A DNA stretch of 64,000 nt from Paenibacillus sp. FSL H3-0469. Lineage in GTDB: Bacteria; Bacillota; Bacilli; Paenibacillales; Paenibacillaceae. Below, piece by piece: positions 25,902 through 35,350 of the stretch. The first letter of the stretch is position 1. Each line of letters opens with the position of its first letter. The notes under the pieces are model-generated. The model was not told where the DNA came from, did not search any database, and was given only the letters and a program-made list of their open reading frames with translations. The DNA lies in contig NZ_CP150302.1 of NCBI RefSeq assembly GCF_038051945.1, forward strand, positions 7,440,001 to 7,504,000, written 5' to 3'. The position numbers and the translations under genes were made by a program.

Positions 25902-27644
25902 ATGAAGCTGCTGAATAATATCCGGCTCAGGAATAAAATGTTCCTCGTCTATTTCCTCGGGGTCATCGCTCCAATCATTCTCACGAATGTGATCTTCTAC
26001 AACACGATCACCGGGAATGTGAAGGCGCAGCGGATTAAGGACATCGATCTGGCGGTGGAGCAGATCAAGAATGAGTTCCGGCTGATCGTGGATCAGGCCG
26101 TGGGATTATCCTCTTTTTTCTATGCGGATTACAAGACCAATGAGGTGCTTGACCGTAACTTCACACAGACCGAAGACTATGTTGAGGCCTACGACCTCTA
26201 TCTGCGGTCTACCCTGAACAACTATTCTCCGTTCTCTTCCTCGCTGCAAAACAAGACCCTCTATGTGGATAACCCCACGCTGCTGAATTCCGGGAACATC
26301 GGTATCCTGTCCGGGGAGATCCGGGAGAGCATCTGGTATAAGGAATGGATGCAGGAGGCTTCCTCCCAGCCGCTGTTCGTCCGCATCCAGGATGCAGGCG
26401 GCCGGTTCCAGTCGTTCTCGCTGCTGCGGCGGATGGATTATTTCGCGGACCGCATGCTCAAGGAGAAGCTGGTGAAGATTGATTTTAAGACGATTGATCT
26501 GATGGAGGTCTTCGCTAATCTGAACGTACACGGGGACGTGTATCTGCTGGGGCCGGAGGGCCGGATTGAATATACAACCAACCGGGCCATAGACTGGCAG
26601 GGGAAGGACCGGCAGCTGTATGCCTCTCTGAAGCAGGAGCATATCATTGATTTCCAGAAGGAATACGGGAGTATCAGTTATTTGTCCGGCTGGAGGATCG
26701 TCGGCACGGTCAATGAAAAGGAGATTATCAAGGAGGTGCTGAAATCCCGCTATTTCATCCTCTGGTCGGCCTGCCTGATGATGCTTGTCCCTACCGTTAT
26801 TATTCTGATCATTACCCGCTCGATCAACCTCCGGATTATTGAGATCCTGAAGCATATGAAAAAGGTGAAGACGCAGCAGTTCCAGATGATTATGCACGGG
26901 GAGTCGCGCGATGAGATCGGCCAGCTGACCCTGGAGTTCAACAGTATGATTATGCAGATTAAGGCTCTGATTAACGATGTGTATCTAACGGAGATTCAGA
27001 AGAAGTCGCTGGAGCTGGAGCGGAGGAAGGCGCAGCTTAATGCGCTGCAGAGCCAGATTAACCCTCATTTCCTGTTCAACGCACTGGAAACCATTCGGAT
27101 GCGGAGCCTGCTGAAGCAGGAGAACGAGACGGCCAAAATCATCCAAAGCATGGCGATGATCCTGCGCAGCTCATTGACCTGGAATAAGGAGTGGGTGAGC
27201 GTGGAGGAGGAGCTGGGCTTTATTCTCTGTTTTCTGGATATCCAGAAATACCGGTTCGAGGATAAGCTGAGCTACCATATCGATGTGGAGCCCGGGGCCT
27301 ACGCCTGTATAGTCCCCAAGATGGTGTTCCTGCCCTTCGTGGAGAACGCCAGTATTCATGGCATCGAGCCGCTCAAAAAAGGCGGAAGCCTAGAGATCCG
27401 CATCAGCGTGACGGGGGATGAGGTGGTCTTCCAGGTGGCGGACAACGGGATTGGCATGAGCAGTGAGCAGGTGGACACGCTGTACGGATATCTCGACATG
27501 GAAGGGATTATCGGCGAGCGTATCGGAATACAGAATGTAATCTATAGGGTTACCATGCTGTATGGCGGGCGTGCGGTCTTCCGGGTGGACAGCAAACCGG
27601 GGGAAGGGACACGGATTGAGCTGAGAATCCCGGCGAATCCATAG
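25902..27644 (+). CDS. sensor histidine kinase, YesM type, system 2
   Basis: A 580-residue kinase. Helices at about residues 13-33 (FLVYFLGVIAPIILTNVIFY) and 284-304 flank an extracytoplasmic domain of about 250 residues. HAMP follows, then QINPHFLFN with phosphorylated His389, N box FVENASIHG and G box DNGIGMS. An in-frame extension to 25770 overlaps the regulator and is not used; CAGGAGGGGG sits ahead of ATG 25902. It should phosphorylate the regulator just upstream in response to an outside sugar signal, controlling ABC transporter 2 and perhaps the GH120 enzyme. Ligand unknown. Confidence 0.92.
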   Translation: MKLLNNIRLRNKMFLVYFLGVIAPIILTNVIFYNTITGNVKAQRIKDIDLAVEQIKNEFRLIVDQAVGLSSFFYADYKTNEVLDRNFTQTEDYVEAYDLYLRSTLNNYSPFSSSLQNKTLYVDNPTLLNSGNIGILSGEIRESIWYKEWMQEASSQPLFVRIQDAGGRFQSFSLLRRMDYFADRMLKEKLVKIDFKTIDLMEVFANLNVHGDVYLLGPEGRIEYTTNRAIDWQGKDRQLYASLKQEHIIDFQKEYGSISYLSGWRIVGTVNEKEIIKEVLKSRYFILWSACLMMLVPTVIILIITRSINLRIIEILKHMKKVKTQQFQMIMHGESRDEIGQLTLEFNSMIMQIKALINDVYLTEIQKKSLELERRKAQLNALQSQINPHFLFNALETIRMRSLLKQENETAKIIQSMAMILRSSLTWNKEWVSVEEELGFILCFLDIQKYRFEDKLSYHIDVEPGAYACIVPKMVFLPFVENASIHGIEPLKKGGSLEIRISVTGDEVVFQVADNGIGMSSEQVDTLYGYLDMEGIIGERIGIQNVIYRVTMLYGGRAVFRVDSKPGEGTRIELRIPANP

Positions 27645-27684
27645 TTTTCAAAGGAGAATCCATAATTTTACGGGTAACGGAGTA

Positions 27685-27703
27685 ATGTAAACGCTTTTAT
27701 ACT
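27685..27703 (+). promoter_or_regulatory. cre-like site with -10 box ahead of ABC transporter 2
   Basis: ATGTAAACGCTTTTA (27685-27699) matches the cre consensus with one mismatch and abuts a -10-like TATACT (27698-27703). No good -35 box is present, consistent with activator dependence. A transcript starting near 27710 would exclude the upstream ribosome site and so favour the ATG at 27747 for the binding-protein gene. Confidence 0.55.
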
Positions 27704-27746
27704 AAAGGAGCAGTATATCATGAATATACAAGGGGGAGTACAGGCA

Positions 27747-29459
27747 ATGGGTAAAAGCAAGAGAATATGGCTTCTCGCTCTGACGGCAGTCGTCTCATTA
27801 TCCGTGGTGACAGCTTGCTCGGGGCCTAATAATGCCAAGAAGAATACAGGGACGACGGAGCCGACAAGCGCCGCTGCTACCACAGAGACCGAACCCAAGC
27901 AGGATAAGGTAACGTTCAAAATCTTCAACGGAGTGGCCGGCTCGAAGGATGGAAATACCAATGAGACGACCATCGGCAAGCTGCTGGAGGATCAGACCGG
28001 TGTCAATTTCAAGCTGGAATTCGTGGTGGGCGACCTCAATACCAAGATCGGAACTATGATTGCCGCCAATGATTACCCGGATGTGCTGATTCCTGATGCT
28101 GCTATAGAGGAAGTGCTTAATGCCGGTGCATTCATCCCGCTCGATGAGCTGATTGAGAAGTACGGGCCGAACATCCAGCGTGTCTATGGCAAATCCCTGA
28201 ATCAGATGCGCTCCAAGGATGGTAAAATCTATTTCCTGCCGATTGCCGCCCAGGTGAACGATTTCATTCCTGAGCCGGAAGCCGGGGCGGGATTCTGGGT
28301 TCAGCGCCGTGTGCTGGAGGAAGCGGGTTATCCGAAGATCAAGACGCTGGATCAATATATAGAGCTGATTAAGAATTACCGCGACAAGCACAAGGATGAG
28401 AATCTGACCGGGATGGTCTCTCTTACGCATGACTGGAGATTCTTCGCCACCTCCAACCCGCCGATGCATCTGATGGGCTATCCGAATGACGGCAACGTTA
28501 CCGTGGATACCAATACCTGGGAAGCCAAGACCTATGCCGGTGCAGAGTCCACCAAAAAGTGGCTGAAGACGCTGAATGACCTCAATGCTGCCGGTCTGTT
28601 CGATAAAGCCTCCTTCGTCGATAACTATGACCAGTATATCGCCAAATTAACCTCCCACAAGGTGCTCGGCTTCTTCGACTACCGCTGGCAGGTGGATAAT
28701 GCGCTGAATGTGCTGAAGGATGCTGCCCGTAAAGATCCTTCCCTGGACGGCTTCAAGTACTTCCCGCTGCCGGTGACCTTCGAGGAAGGCACGCCGGATG
28801 CCTATCTTGATCCCCCAGGAGGCCTTGTAACGAACCGCGGAATCGGGATTACCGTCAGTGCCAAGGACCCGGTCCGCATCATCCAGTTCTTCGACAACAT
28901 GCTGACCGAAGAGAACCAGACCCTGATGTCCTGGGGGATCAAAGGCGAGACGTATGAAGTGAATGAGAAGGGCCGCTACTACCGTACGCAGGAGCAGATC
29001 GACAAGATTGACGAGCCGTTCAGAGAGAGCTTCGGCTTCAAATACTTCAGCTGGAACTGGCCGATGTACAATGCCACCTCTACCCTGGCTGACGGAAATG
29101 CCAAGAATGTTGCCAGCCAGCCCGAGGTCTTCCAGATGACGCTGACCGACAAGGACAAGGCGATCTTAGAGAAATACGGCGTACAGACCTACAGCCAGCT
29201 GTTCGCTGAACCGGTTCCGCGTCCATACTTCCCGGCGTGGGGCTTCGCGAAGGAGCAGAATTCCCCGGAACAGCTCTGGGAAGCCAGCAAGGATGAAATG
29301 ACGAAGAAATATTTCCCTAAGCTGGTGCTGACGACTCCCGATAAGTTTGATGCAGTCTGGGAGGAATACATGAAGGAATTCGGCAAGCTCGATACTGCGG
29401 GTTATGAGAAATGGACCACTGAGCAAGTCAAAGCGAAGGTCGAACTGGCGAACCAATAG
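27747..29459 (+). CDS. extracellular sugar-binding lipoprotein, LplA type (ABC transporter 2)
   Basis: A 570-residue solute-binding lipoprotein. MGKSKRIWLLALTAVVSLSV leads to lipobox VTAC with Cys24, then a Thr/Ala/Glu-rich linker. The mature domain shares family blocks with the protein at 4831: EDQTGVNFKLEFVVGDLNTK, NDYPDVL and RGIGITVSAKDPVRIIQFFD. An ATG at 27720 with its own AAAGGAG adds nine residues; AGGGGGAG ahead of 27747 and the compact signal peptide make the later start preferable. The protein should feed the two permeases downstream. Similarity to the first binding protein suggests a related oligosaccharide; the specificity is not readable. Confidence 0.9.
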   Translation: MGKSKRIWLLALTAVVSLSVVTACSGPNNAKKNTGTTEPTSAAATTETEPKQDKVTFKIFNGVAGSKDGNTNETTIGKLLEDQTGVNFKLEFVVGDLNTKIGTMIAANDYPDVLIPDAAIEEVLNAGAFIPLDELIEKYGPNIQRVYGKSLNQMRSKDGKIYFLPIAAQVNDFIPEPEAGAGFWVQRRVLEEAGYPKIKTLDQYIELIKNYRDKHKDENLTGMVSLTHDWRFFATSNPPMHLMGYPNDGNVTVDTNTWEAKTYAGAESTKKWLKTLNDLNAAGLFDKASFVDNYDQYIAKLTSHKVLGFFDYRWQVDNALNVLKDAARKDPSLDGFKYFPLPVTFEEGTPDAYLDPPGGLVTNRGIGITVSAKDPVRIIQFFDNMLTEENQTLMSWGIKGETYEVNEKGRYYRTQEQIDKIDEPFRESFGFKYFSWNWPMYNATSTLADGNAKNVASQPEVFQMTLTDKDKAILEKYGVQTYSQLFAEPVPRPYFPAWGFAKEQNSPEQLWEASKDEMTKKYFPKLVLTTPDKFDAVWEEYMKEFGKLDTAGYEKWTTEQVKAKVELANQ

Positions 29460-29474
29460 CCGCCGGAACCGGCG

Positions 29475-29511
29475 GGAAAGACCAGGGCTGTACCCAGATG
29501 CTGGTCTTTCC
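29475..29511 (+). terminator. stem-loop between binding protein and permease genes (ABC transporter 2)
   Basis: GGAAAGACCAG (29475-29485) pairs perfectly with CTGGTCTTTCC (29501-29511). No T run follows. It sits just after the binding-protein stop, in the same position as the stem at 6549-6573, and probably sets the ratio of binding protein to permease. Confidence 0.65.
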
Positions 29512-29557
29512 TGCTTGCCGCTTAGACACCCCGGTGCGCTGAAGGAGAGAGATACGG

Positions 29558-30532
29558 ATGGATAAAAATACGGTACCTGCGTTATCCCGGCCAGCGGCGG
29601 ATAAGGAGCCGGGCCGGATGCGGCTGTTTTTCAAAAAACTGGGCCAGCAGCGGGCCCTGGCAGTGATGTCGGTCCCTTTTCTAATCTGGCTGTTTGTATT
29701 CAAATACTTGCCCTTGTGGGGCTGGAGCATTGCCTTCCAGGATTATAAGCCGGCCAGGAAGTTCATGGAGCAGACCTGGATTGGCTTCGAGCATTTCAAA
29801 TTTCTGTTCGGGGACGACCGCTTCCTGCGGGTGTTACGCAATACGCTGGCGATGAGCTCGATTAACCTGTTCTTCGGCTTCGTCACCGCGATTACCCTGG
29901 CCTTGCTGCTTAATGAAATACGCAATATTGCTTTCAAGCGTGTAGTGCAGACTGTCAGTTATTTGCCGCATTTTATCTCCTGGGTGGTAGCAGCAAGTAT
30001 CATTCAGACGACGCTGTCCCCGGATGGTACCATTAACCAGCTGCTGGTGGGTCTGGGCTTCCTTGACCGCGGCAATGAAATTCTGTTCCTGGGAATCCCC
30101 GAATACTTCTGGACCATCTTCGGAGCCAGCTCCGTCTGGAAGGATATCGGCTGGAACACCATCGTCTACCTGGCCGCTATGACCACAATTGATCCCACGC
30201 AGTATGAAGCAGCAGAGATTGACGGCGCGAACCGGTTCAAGAAAATGATCTATGTCACGCTTCCGGGCATCAAGTCTGTTGTGATTGTCCTGCTCATTAT
30301 GAATATCGGATATCTGCTGGAATCGGGATTCGAGCCGCAGTACCTGCTGGGTAACGGCATGAATGTGGACTATTCCGAGAACATTGACATATTCGTGCTG
30401 AAATACGGAATTGCCCAGAGTAATTTCTCCCTGTCTATTGCAGCGGGAATGTTCAAGACGGTCGTCAGCTTCATCCTGCTGTTCATGGCGAACAATGCCG
30501 CGAAGCGTATGGGCGAAGCCAGACTGTATTAA
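29558..30532 (+). CDS. sugar ABC transporter permease, LplB type (ABC transporter 2)
   Basis: A 324-residue six-helix permease, clearly related to the one at 6639. The first helix is in SVPFLIWLFVFKYLPLWGW. The coupling loop reads YEAAEIDGANRFKKMIYVTL then PG, and the C-terminus has the conserved FMANNAAKRMGEARLY. GAAGGAGAG precedes ATG 29558. It should form a heterodimer with the next gene product and use a remote ATPase. Confidence 0.93.
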   Translation: MDKNTVPALSRPAADKEPGRMRLFFKKLGQQRALAVMSVPFLIWLFVFKYLPLWGWSIAFQDYKPARKFMEQTWIGFEHFKFLFGDDRFLRVLRNTLAMSSINLFFGFVTAITLALLLNEIRNIAFKRVVQTVSYLPHFISWVVAASIIQTTLSPDGTINQLLVGLGFLDRGNEILFLGIPEYFWTIFGASSVWKDIGWNTIVYLAAMTTIDPTQYEAAEIDGANRFKKMIYVTLPGIKSVVIVLLIMNIGYLLESGFEPQYLLGNGMNVDYSENIDIFVLKYGIAQSNFSLSIAAGMFKTVVSFILLFMANNAAKRMGEARLY

Positions 30533-30548
30533 TAAAGGAGGCGCAGGC

Positions 30549-31490
30549 ATGGAAACCGCAGCTGTCCCTAAGAAAAAACGCAAGCCCCCCATAAGCTCTT
30601 CCACCGGCGACCGCTTGTTTGTTATTTGCAACTACTGCTTCATGATCGCACTAATGATCGTTACTCTGTATCCGTTTGTGAATGTCCTTGCCGTGTCGCT
30701 TAATAACGCGCAAGACTCTATCAAAGGCGGAATCTACCTGCTGCCCAGAGAATGGACGCTGGCGAATTACACTTATATTCTGAGAGAGGCCACGATTTTT
30801 CATGCGACCTTCATCTCAGTGCTGCGCACCGTGATCGGAACGGTAGTCACCGTCTTCTGCTCGGCCATGCTGGCCTACACGCTTAGCAGACAGGATTATG
30901 TGCTGCGCAAATTCATCACCGTAGCTTTTATTATGACGATGTATTTCAACGGCGGTCTGATTCCCAATTACCTGCTGATCCGGGATATGGGACTGGTCGG
31001 CAGCTTCTGGGTCTACATTCTTCCGGGGATTATCGGGGTGTTCAACCTGATTATTATCCGTTCCTTCATTGAAAATCTGCCGGAGAGCATCATCGAATCG
31101 GCGAAAATTGACGGGGCGGGGGATTACCGGACCTTCTTCAGCCTCATTCTGCCGCTAACCGTGCCTGTCCTTGCCACGGTGGCGCTGTTCTCAGGGGTGT
31201 TCCAGTGGAATTCGTGGTTCGATGTGTTCCTCTACAATTCCTCGGATGAGAAGCTGAGTACCCTGCAATATGAGCTGCAAAAGATTCTGCAGAACTCCAA
31301 TACCACCACCGGCACCTCTTCACTCGACGGGATGATCCAGGGAGCTACCGGAGGACAGCAGAATGCGGTCACGCCAATGTCCGTGCGGGCAACGATGACG
31401 ATTGTAGCCTCGGTGCCGATTATCATGGTGTACCCGTTCCTGCAGAAGTATTTTGTCAAAGGCATGATGGTCGGCGGGGTTAAAGGCTAA
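30549..31490 (+). CDS. sugar ABC transporter permease, LplC/YtcP type (ABC transporter 2)
   Basis: A 313-residue permease with a basic, Lys/Pro-rich N-terminus before the first helix (IALMIVTLYPFVNVLAVSL). The coupling loop is ESAKIDGAGDYRTFFSLILP and the end FLQKYFVKGMMVGGVKG matches the family. A frame extension back to 30411 overlaps the LplB gene in another frame and is not used; AAAGGAGGCG precedes ATG 30549, 16 bases after the previous stop. It ends the transporter operon. Confidence 0.93.
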   Translation: METAAVPKKKRKPPISSSTGDRLFVICNYCFMIALMIVTLYPFVNVLAVSLNNAQDSIKGGIYLLPREWTLANYTYILREATIFHATFISVLRTVIGTVVTVFCSAMLAYTLSRQDYVLRKFITVAFIMTMYFNGGLIPNYLLIRDMGLVGSFWVYILPGIIGVFNLIIIRSFIENLPESIIESAKIDGAGDYRTFFSLILPLTVPVLATVALFSGVFQWNSWFDVFLYNSSDEKLSTLQYELQKILQNSNTTTGTSSLDGMIQGATGGQQNAVTPMSVRATMTIVASVPIIMVYPFLQKYFVKGMMVGGVKG

Positions 31491-31534
31491 GATGTCTAAT
31501 TGTATACAAGAGTTCTCCCTTAGGGGGAATTATC

Positions 31535-31581
31535 ATAGAAGGATCGTATGCCGGATGTACAAGGCCTGCGGTCTTTTCTAT
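31535..31581 (+). terminator. hairpin after ABC transporter 2
   Basis: ATAGAA-G-GATCG at 31535-31546 can pair with CGGTC-T-TTCTAT ending at 31581, with one G-U pair and one mismatch, and an inner GCC/GGC pair. The U-rich descending strand fits a Rho-independent terminator. The downstream 85 bases to the GH120 gene are AT-rich but show no clear promoter pair. Confidence 0.5.
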
Positions 31582-31666
31582 TAGGAATGTATACATGGTT
31601 ATAGCATAATATAGTATTTTCATTTAAAATGTCCATATGACATATAAGAAAGAGGAGGATGTTCAT

Positions 31667-33691
31667 ATGGAATATCATGTTGCAATGCAAGGGAGCGATC
31701 AGGCTCCGGGTACAGCGGATCAGCCTTTCCGCTCCATCTCCCGCGCTGCGGCGCTGGCGGAGCCTGGAGATACAGTTACCGTTCATGCGGGTACATACAG
31801 GGAATGGGTGAACCCGGCTAACGGAGGAACAGAAGAACTAAGGATTGTCTATCAGGCTGCCGGAGATGGGGAGGTCATCATCACAGGTGCTGAGCCGGTG
31901 GCAGACTGGCAGGATGAAGGGGACGGTGTCTGGAGTACAGAGGTACCGAACAGCCTGTTTGCTGTGCGCAATCCTTTCAAAGAGAAATTGTATGGCGACT
32001 GGCTGTTCGAAGGGGCGTTCGAGCCGCATCTGGGGGAGGTCTACCTGGACGGCAAATCGCTGTACGAATGTGATAGCGTTACCAAGCTGCGCGATCCGAA
32101 GGTATGGCCTCAGGCCAAATACTCGCAGGATTCTCTTCTGCAGTGGTATGCGGAGGTAAGCTCCAATGCTACTAAGATCTGGGCGAGCTTCGGAGGCAAG
32201 GACCCCCGCAGGGAGAATGTGGAGATCAGCGTTCGACCTTATTGCTTCTGGCCGGAGAAGACAGGACGGGGCTATATAACCGTCAAGGGCTTCACGCTCC
32301 GCCAGGCTTCTCCCCAATGGGCACCGCCGACGGCGCTGCAGGAAGGGCTGATCGGCCCGCACTGGAGCAAGGGCTGGATCATTGAGGACAACCACATCTG
32401 CGAGTCCAAATGCACAGGGGTGAGCCTGGGCAAAGAAATCTCAACCGGGCATAACGAGTGGTCGAATGGCCGGATGAAGGGCGGGACGCAGCGGGAGCAG
32501 GAGGTTATTTTCCGTGCACTCCGCCAGGATTGGCATAAGGACAACATCGGAAGTCATATCGTGCGCAATAACGTGATTCATGATTGTGAGCAGGCCGGAG
32601 TCGTCGGACATTTGGGTGGGGCCTTCAGCCAGATTATCCAGAACCGGATTTATAATATTCATCATAAACGGATTTTTCACGGGGCAGAGGTCGGCGGAAT
32701 CAAGCTCCATGCTTCACTGGATACCCAAATTTGCGGCAATGTTATTTACAGCTCCTACCGGGCGTTATGGCTCGATTGGCAGGCGCAGGGTACCCGGATC
32801 AGCCGGAATGTGTTCTACGACAACCTGTCCGAGGATTTCTTCATGGAGGTCTGCCACGGTCCTTATATGGTCGATCACAACCTGTTCCTGTCGCCGATGA
32901 ACTTCCGCAATATGGCCCAGGGCGGCGCATTCGTCCACAATCTGTTCGCCGGCAGGTTCGTAGTGCGTCCTGAGCTTACCCGTTATACGCCGTACCATAT
33001 GCCGCATGAGACAGCGGTTGCCGGTTACAGCAACTTCACGGGCGGTGATGACCGATACTATAACAATATTTTCCTGCGTGATGAGGACACGGACGATGAG
33101 GTAGTGCCGATGACATTCTTCGAGCATCTGCCGCTTACCCCGAGAGAGCAGCTTAACGATAACGGTGAACGGGTAATGGACGGTATCCCTGACAATTCCC
33201 GCTGTTACCTGCATCCTGTTGGACTGGGCGGCTATAACGAGCATCCGAATGCCCGGGATAAGCAGTGGTGGGAATACACCAGGGAAGAGATCAAGGCGCT
33301 GATCGATTCCGGGAAGCCGTTCCATCCTGAACAGATGGCCCTTCCTGTAGCCATTCAAGGCAATCTGTATCTGAAAGATGCGGTGCCGGGTGCGCATGAG
33401 CCACATGCGAAGGTCTATGCTGACAAAGGCATTGAGATTGAGGTTGATCCGGCTTCCGGCAAGGTGCAGGTGCATATCGTGAACCCTGAGCTGCTGCGTG
33501 CAGCCGCGCCGACCGTGGTCACCACGAATCTGCTGGGCAGAAGCTATCACGCCGAGATGCGCTATGAGGAGCCGGACGGCTCGCCGTACCGGTTCGACCG
33601 CGATTTCTTCGGTAAACAGCGTCCGGACTCGAATGTAACGCCTGGACCGTTTGAATTAACAGAGAATGCTGCGGTGAAAATAGTGCTGTAG
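31667..33691 (+). CDS. GH120 beta-xylosidase, parallel beta-helix
   Basis: A 674-residue right-handed parallel beta-helix protein. EYHVAMQGSDQAPGTADQPF is the typical start of the XylC-type GH120 family, which removes xylose from xylo-oligosaccharides with retention. The likely nucleophile is Asp370 in ALWLDWQAQG and the acid/base Glu394 in FFMEVCHGP; their spacing of 24 residues is close to the pair known in Thermoanaerobacterium XylC. The helix coils show repeated N-x-I and NVI/NVF turns. There is no signal peptide. The frame opens at ATG 31637, but AGGAGG at 31653-31658 eight bases ahead of ATG 31667 decides the start. GH120 is a small family, so this is a notable addition to the xylan set. 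Confidence 0.87.
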   Translation: MEYHVAMQGSDQAPGTADQPFRSISRAAALAEPGDTVTVHAGTYREWVNPANGGTEELRIVYQAAGDGEVIITGAEPVADWQDEGDGVWSTEVPNSLFAVRNPFKEKLYGDWLFEGAFEPHLGEVYLDGKSLYECDSVTKLRDPKVWPQAKYSQDSLLQWYAEVSSNATKIWASFGGKDPRRENVEISVRPYCFWPEKTGRGYITVKGFTLRQASPQWAPPTALQEGLIGPHWSKGWIIEDNHICESKCTGVSLGKEISTGHNEWSNGRMKGGTQREQEVIFRALRQDWHKDNIGSHIVRNNVIHDCEQAGVVGHLGGAFSQIIQNRIYNIHHKRIFHGAEVGGIKLHASLDTQICGNVIYSSYRALWLDWQAQGTRISRNVFYDNLSEDFFMEVCHGPYMVDHNLFLSPMNFRNMAQGGAFVHNLFAGRFVVRPELTRYTPYHMPHETAVAGYSNFTGGDDRYYNNIFLRDEDTDDEVVPMTFFEHLPLTPREQLNDNGERVMDGIPDNSRCYLHPVGLGGYNEHPNARDKQWWEYTREEIKALIDSGKPFHPEQMALPVAIQGNLYLKDAVPGAHEPHAKVYADKGIEIEVDPASGKVQVHIVNPELLRAAAPTVVTTNLLGRSYHAEMRYEEPDGSPYRFDRDFFGKQRPDSNVTPGPFELTENAAVKIVL

Positions 33692-33712
33692 AACTGAATG
33701 GTTATGACTGAG

Positions 33713-33737
33713 AGCCTGTCCCTGTGGACAGGCTTTT
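33713..33737 (+). terminator. terminator after the GH120 gene
   Basis: AGCCTGTCC (33713-33721), loop CTGT, GGACAGGCT (33726-33734), then T residues to 33737. A compact Rho-independent terminator. Downstream to 33901 lie a TTGCAAGAAGTGCAA dyad-like element (near 33762) and a -10-like TATAAT at 33845, without a matching -35. Confidence 0.85.
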
Positions 33738-33901
33738 GTGTGGTGCATGAAATGAGAAATCTTGCAAGAAGTGCAACAATGCTGAATGCAATAGTACAGA
33801 TGGTTATAGCCGATCTCTGCCTATAAAGGGAGAGGAGACTTCCATATAATAGAAGAAGCTTGAAATGATTAGATTAGAGTCGAACGAATGGAGATGTAGA
33901 G

Positions 33902-34801
33902 ATGAAGACAGTACAAGAAAAGTATACAGACACCCCGGAGAACTTCAACAACGTTCATGCCTTTTTGAGAAAAATGGTAACTTTGACGGGTAAGCTTCAG
34001 ACCTGGGAATTTGTCAGATTCGAGTTCTGGGAGCGGTATGAAGCCGCTAAAAGCACAGACCCTAATTTCATGGAAAAGAATGCACGCCTATGGAAGAATG
34101 AAGCCGGTGAGATCATAGGCTTGTTCATTTCCGAATCGGGGGGCAGCTTCTTCAGCTTAATTGTCCACCCGGATGATCCGCAGCTGGCAGGCGAGATGGT
34201 GGAATGGGCCCGGAAGGTATGGGGCGAAGGGAAAAAGAAGCTTAACACCGATTGCTATCCCTACGGTCTGGAGGTTCAGGCATTATTAGACCAAGGATTT
34301 GTGCAGGATTCTCATATCGGGAACACCCGAAGATACGATCTTGCGCATACGGATTACACTTTGAAGCTGGAAGAAGGATACTATATCCGTTGCATGGCGG
34401 AAGGGATTGACGAGAGAGCGAAGAGCAATTTGATTGAGCAGATCTTCTCTCCGGATGATGTCAATGTCGGGAACTCAGATTACTGGAGAAAAGATCTAAA
34501 GTCCTATCGTGCGGAGCTTGATCTCTCGGTGGTTGACGATAAGGGGCGGCCTGTTGCCTTCTGTTTCGGGTTCGTGGATCAGGATAACGGGCTCGCGGTT
34601 ATAGAGACGATTGGGACCCATCCGGATTACTGGCAACGGGGCTTCGGCAAGGCGGTTGTTACAGCCTGCTTCTTGCGGCTGAAGGAGCAAGGTGTGACAA
34701 CGGCATATATTACGGGTTTTTCTGCCGAGGCTAATGCACTCTATCAATCTCTGCAGCCGGTGGAGATGGTTCCACTTCATTCGTATGTGTATGAACATTA
34801 A
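33902..34801 (+). CDS. GNAT-family acetyltransferase
   Basis: A 299-residue protein with the GNAT acetyl-CoA binding core near its C-terminus: strand IETIGTHPDY followed by the pyrophosphate loop QRGFGK and helix AVVTACFLRL. The N-terminal half (residues 10-135) looks like a second, degenerate GNAT fold, as in tandem GNAT proteins. The acceptor substrate is unknown. ATG 33902 follows GGAGATGTAGAG. It is the first gene of a stretch (acetyltransferase, MerR, patatin) with no evident link to polysaccharide use, set between two xylan enzymes, so it may be a later insertion. Confidence 0.8.
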   Translation: MKTVQEKYTDTPENFNNVHAFLRKMVTLTGKLQTWEFVRFEFWERYEAAKSTDPNFMEKNARLWKNEAGEIIGLFISESGGSFFSLIVHPDDPQLAGEMVEWARKVWGEGKKKLNTDCYPYGLEVQALLDQGFVQDSHIGNTRRYDLAHTDYTLKLEEGYYIRCMAEGIDERAKSNLIEQIFSPDDVNVGNSDYWRKDLKSYRAELDLSVVDDKGRPVAFCFGFVDQDNGLAVIETIGTHPDYWQRGFGKAVVTACFLRLKEQGVTTAYITGFSAEANALYQSLQPVEMVPLHSYVYEH

Positions 34802-34858
34802 AACTAGTAAGTTACCCCGGAAATAGTTCATCCTTTCTTACGGTAACGCCTTATTTTC

Positions 34859-35230
34859 TTATGTTCCCTTCTTCTCCAGCAGCGCCAATTTGTTGTCTAG
34901 CATCCGGGCGAGAAGAGACTGCGATTGTTCCAATTCTCTTTTCCTGAGGTCCATTTCCTTCATCTTCTTCCGCAAATATTCAATGGCCCGGGAGAGCTCA
35001 AGCTTGTTCCCGTCTTCTTCCTTCAAAATAACTTTGATTTCCCTTATCGTAAAACCCGCAGCCTGAACCCTTTTGATCAGTAAAAGGTGTTCGACTGCAT
35101 CCTCGGTATAGTCGCGGTAATTATTGTCCCTGCGCTCAACGTGGCGTCTATCCAGCAATCCTTCCTTCTCGTAATAACGAATAGTCGGCGGATTTAACCC
35201 GGTCTTCTGTGCCAGCACATGAATTTTCAT
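34859..35230 (-). CDS. MerR-family transcriptional regulator
   Basis: A 123-residue MerR protein. The winged helix-turn-helix is KIHVLAQKTGLNPPTIRYYE plus the wing NNYRDYTEDAVEHLLLIKR; a coiled-coil dimerisation helix from about residue 70 (KLELSRAIEYLRKKMKEMDL) follows. It is short, without a large effector domain and without the cysteine pairs of metal sensors. Two starts are possible: an ATG at 35245 and one at 35230. GGAAGGA directly ahead of the second favours 35230. It is divergent from the patatin gene, and the intergenic promoter has the long spacer typical of MerR control. Confidence 0.85.
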   Translation of the reverse strand: MKIHVLAQKTGLNPPTIRYYEKEGLLDRRHVERRDNNYRDYTEDAVEHLLLIKRVQAAGFTIREIKVILKEEDGNKLELSRAIEYLRKKMKEMDLRKRELEQSQSLLARMLDNKLALLEKKGT

Positions 35231-35251
35231 GCTTTCCTTCCGCATTAAGGC

Positions 35252-35283
35252 TTGACCTTCAAGTATACTTTATAGTTTATACT
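35252..35283 (+). promoter_or_regulatory. MerR-type long-spacer promoter for the patatin gene
   Basis: TTGACC (35252-35257) and TATACT (35278-35283) are separated by 20 bases, not 17. The spacer holds dyad elements: AAGTATACTT (35261-35270) is a perfect palindrome, and TATACT recurs at 35264-35269. MerR regulators act by untwisting just such overlong promoters. The element lies between the divergent merR-like and patatin genes. Confidence 0.7.
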
Positions 35284-35350
35284 CTAAAAGTCTAATGGAA
35301 CCTTGTCAAACGAATGGGTACCATTTTCGAAGCAGAAGGAGGAACTGTGA

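Noticed and set aside
30411..30548. Longer N-terminus for the LplC-type permease of transporter 2
   Set aside because: The extension overlaps the end of the LplB gene out of frame and has no family similarity; ATG 30549 has a strong ribosome site.
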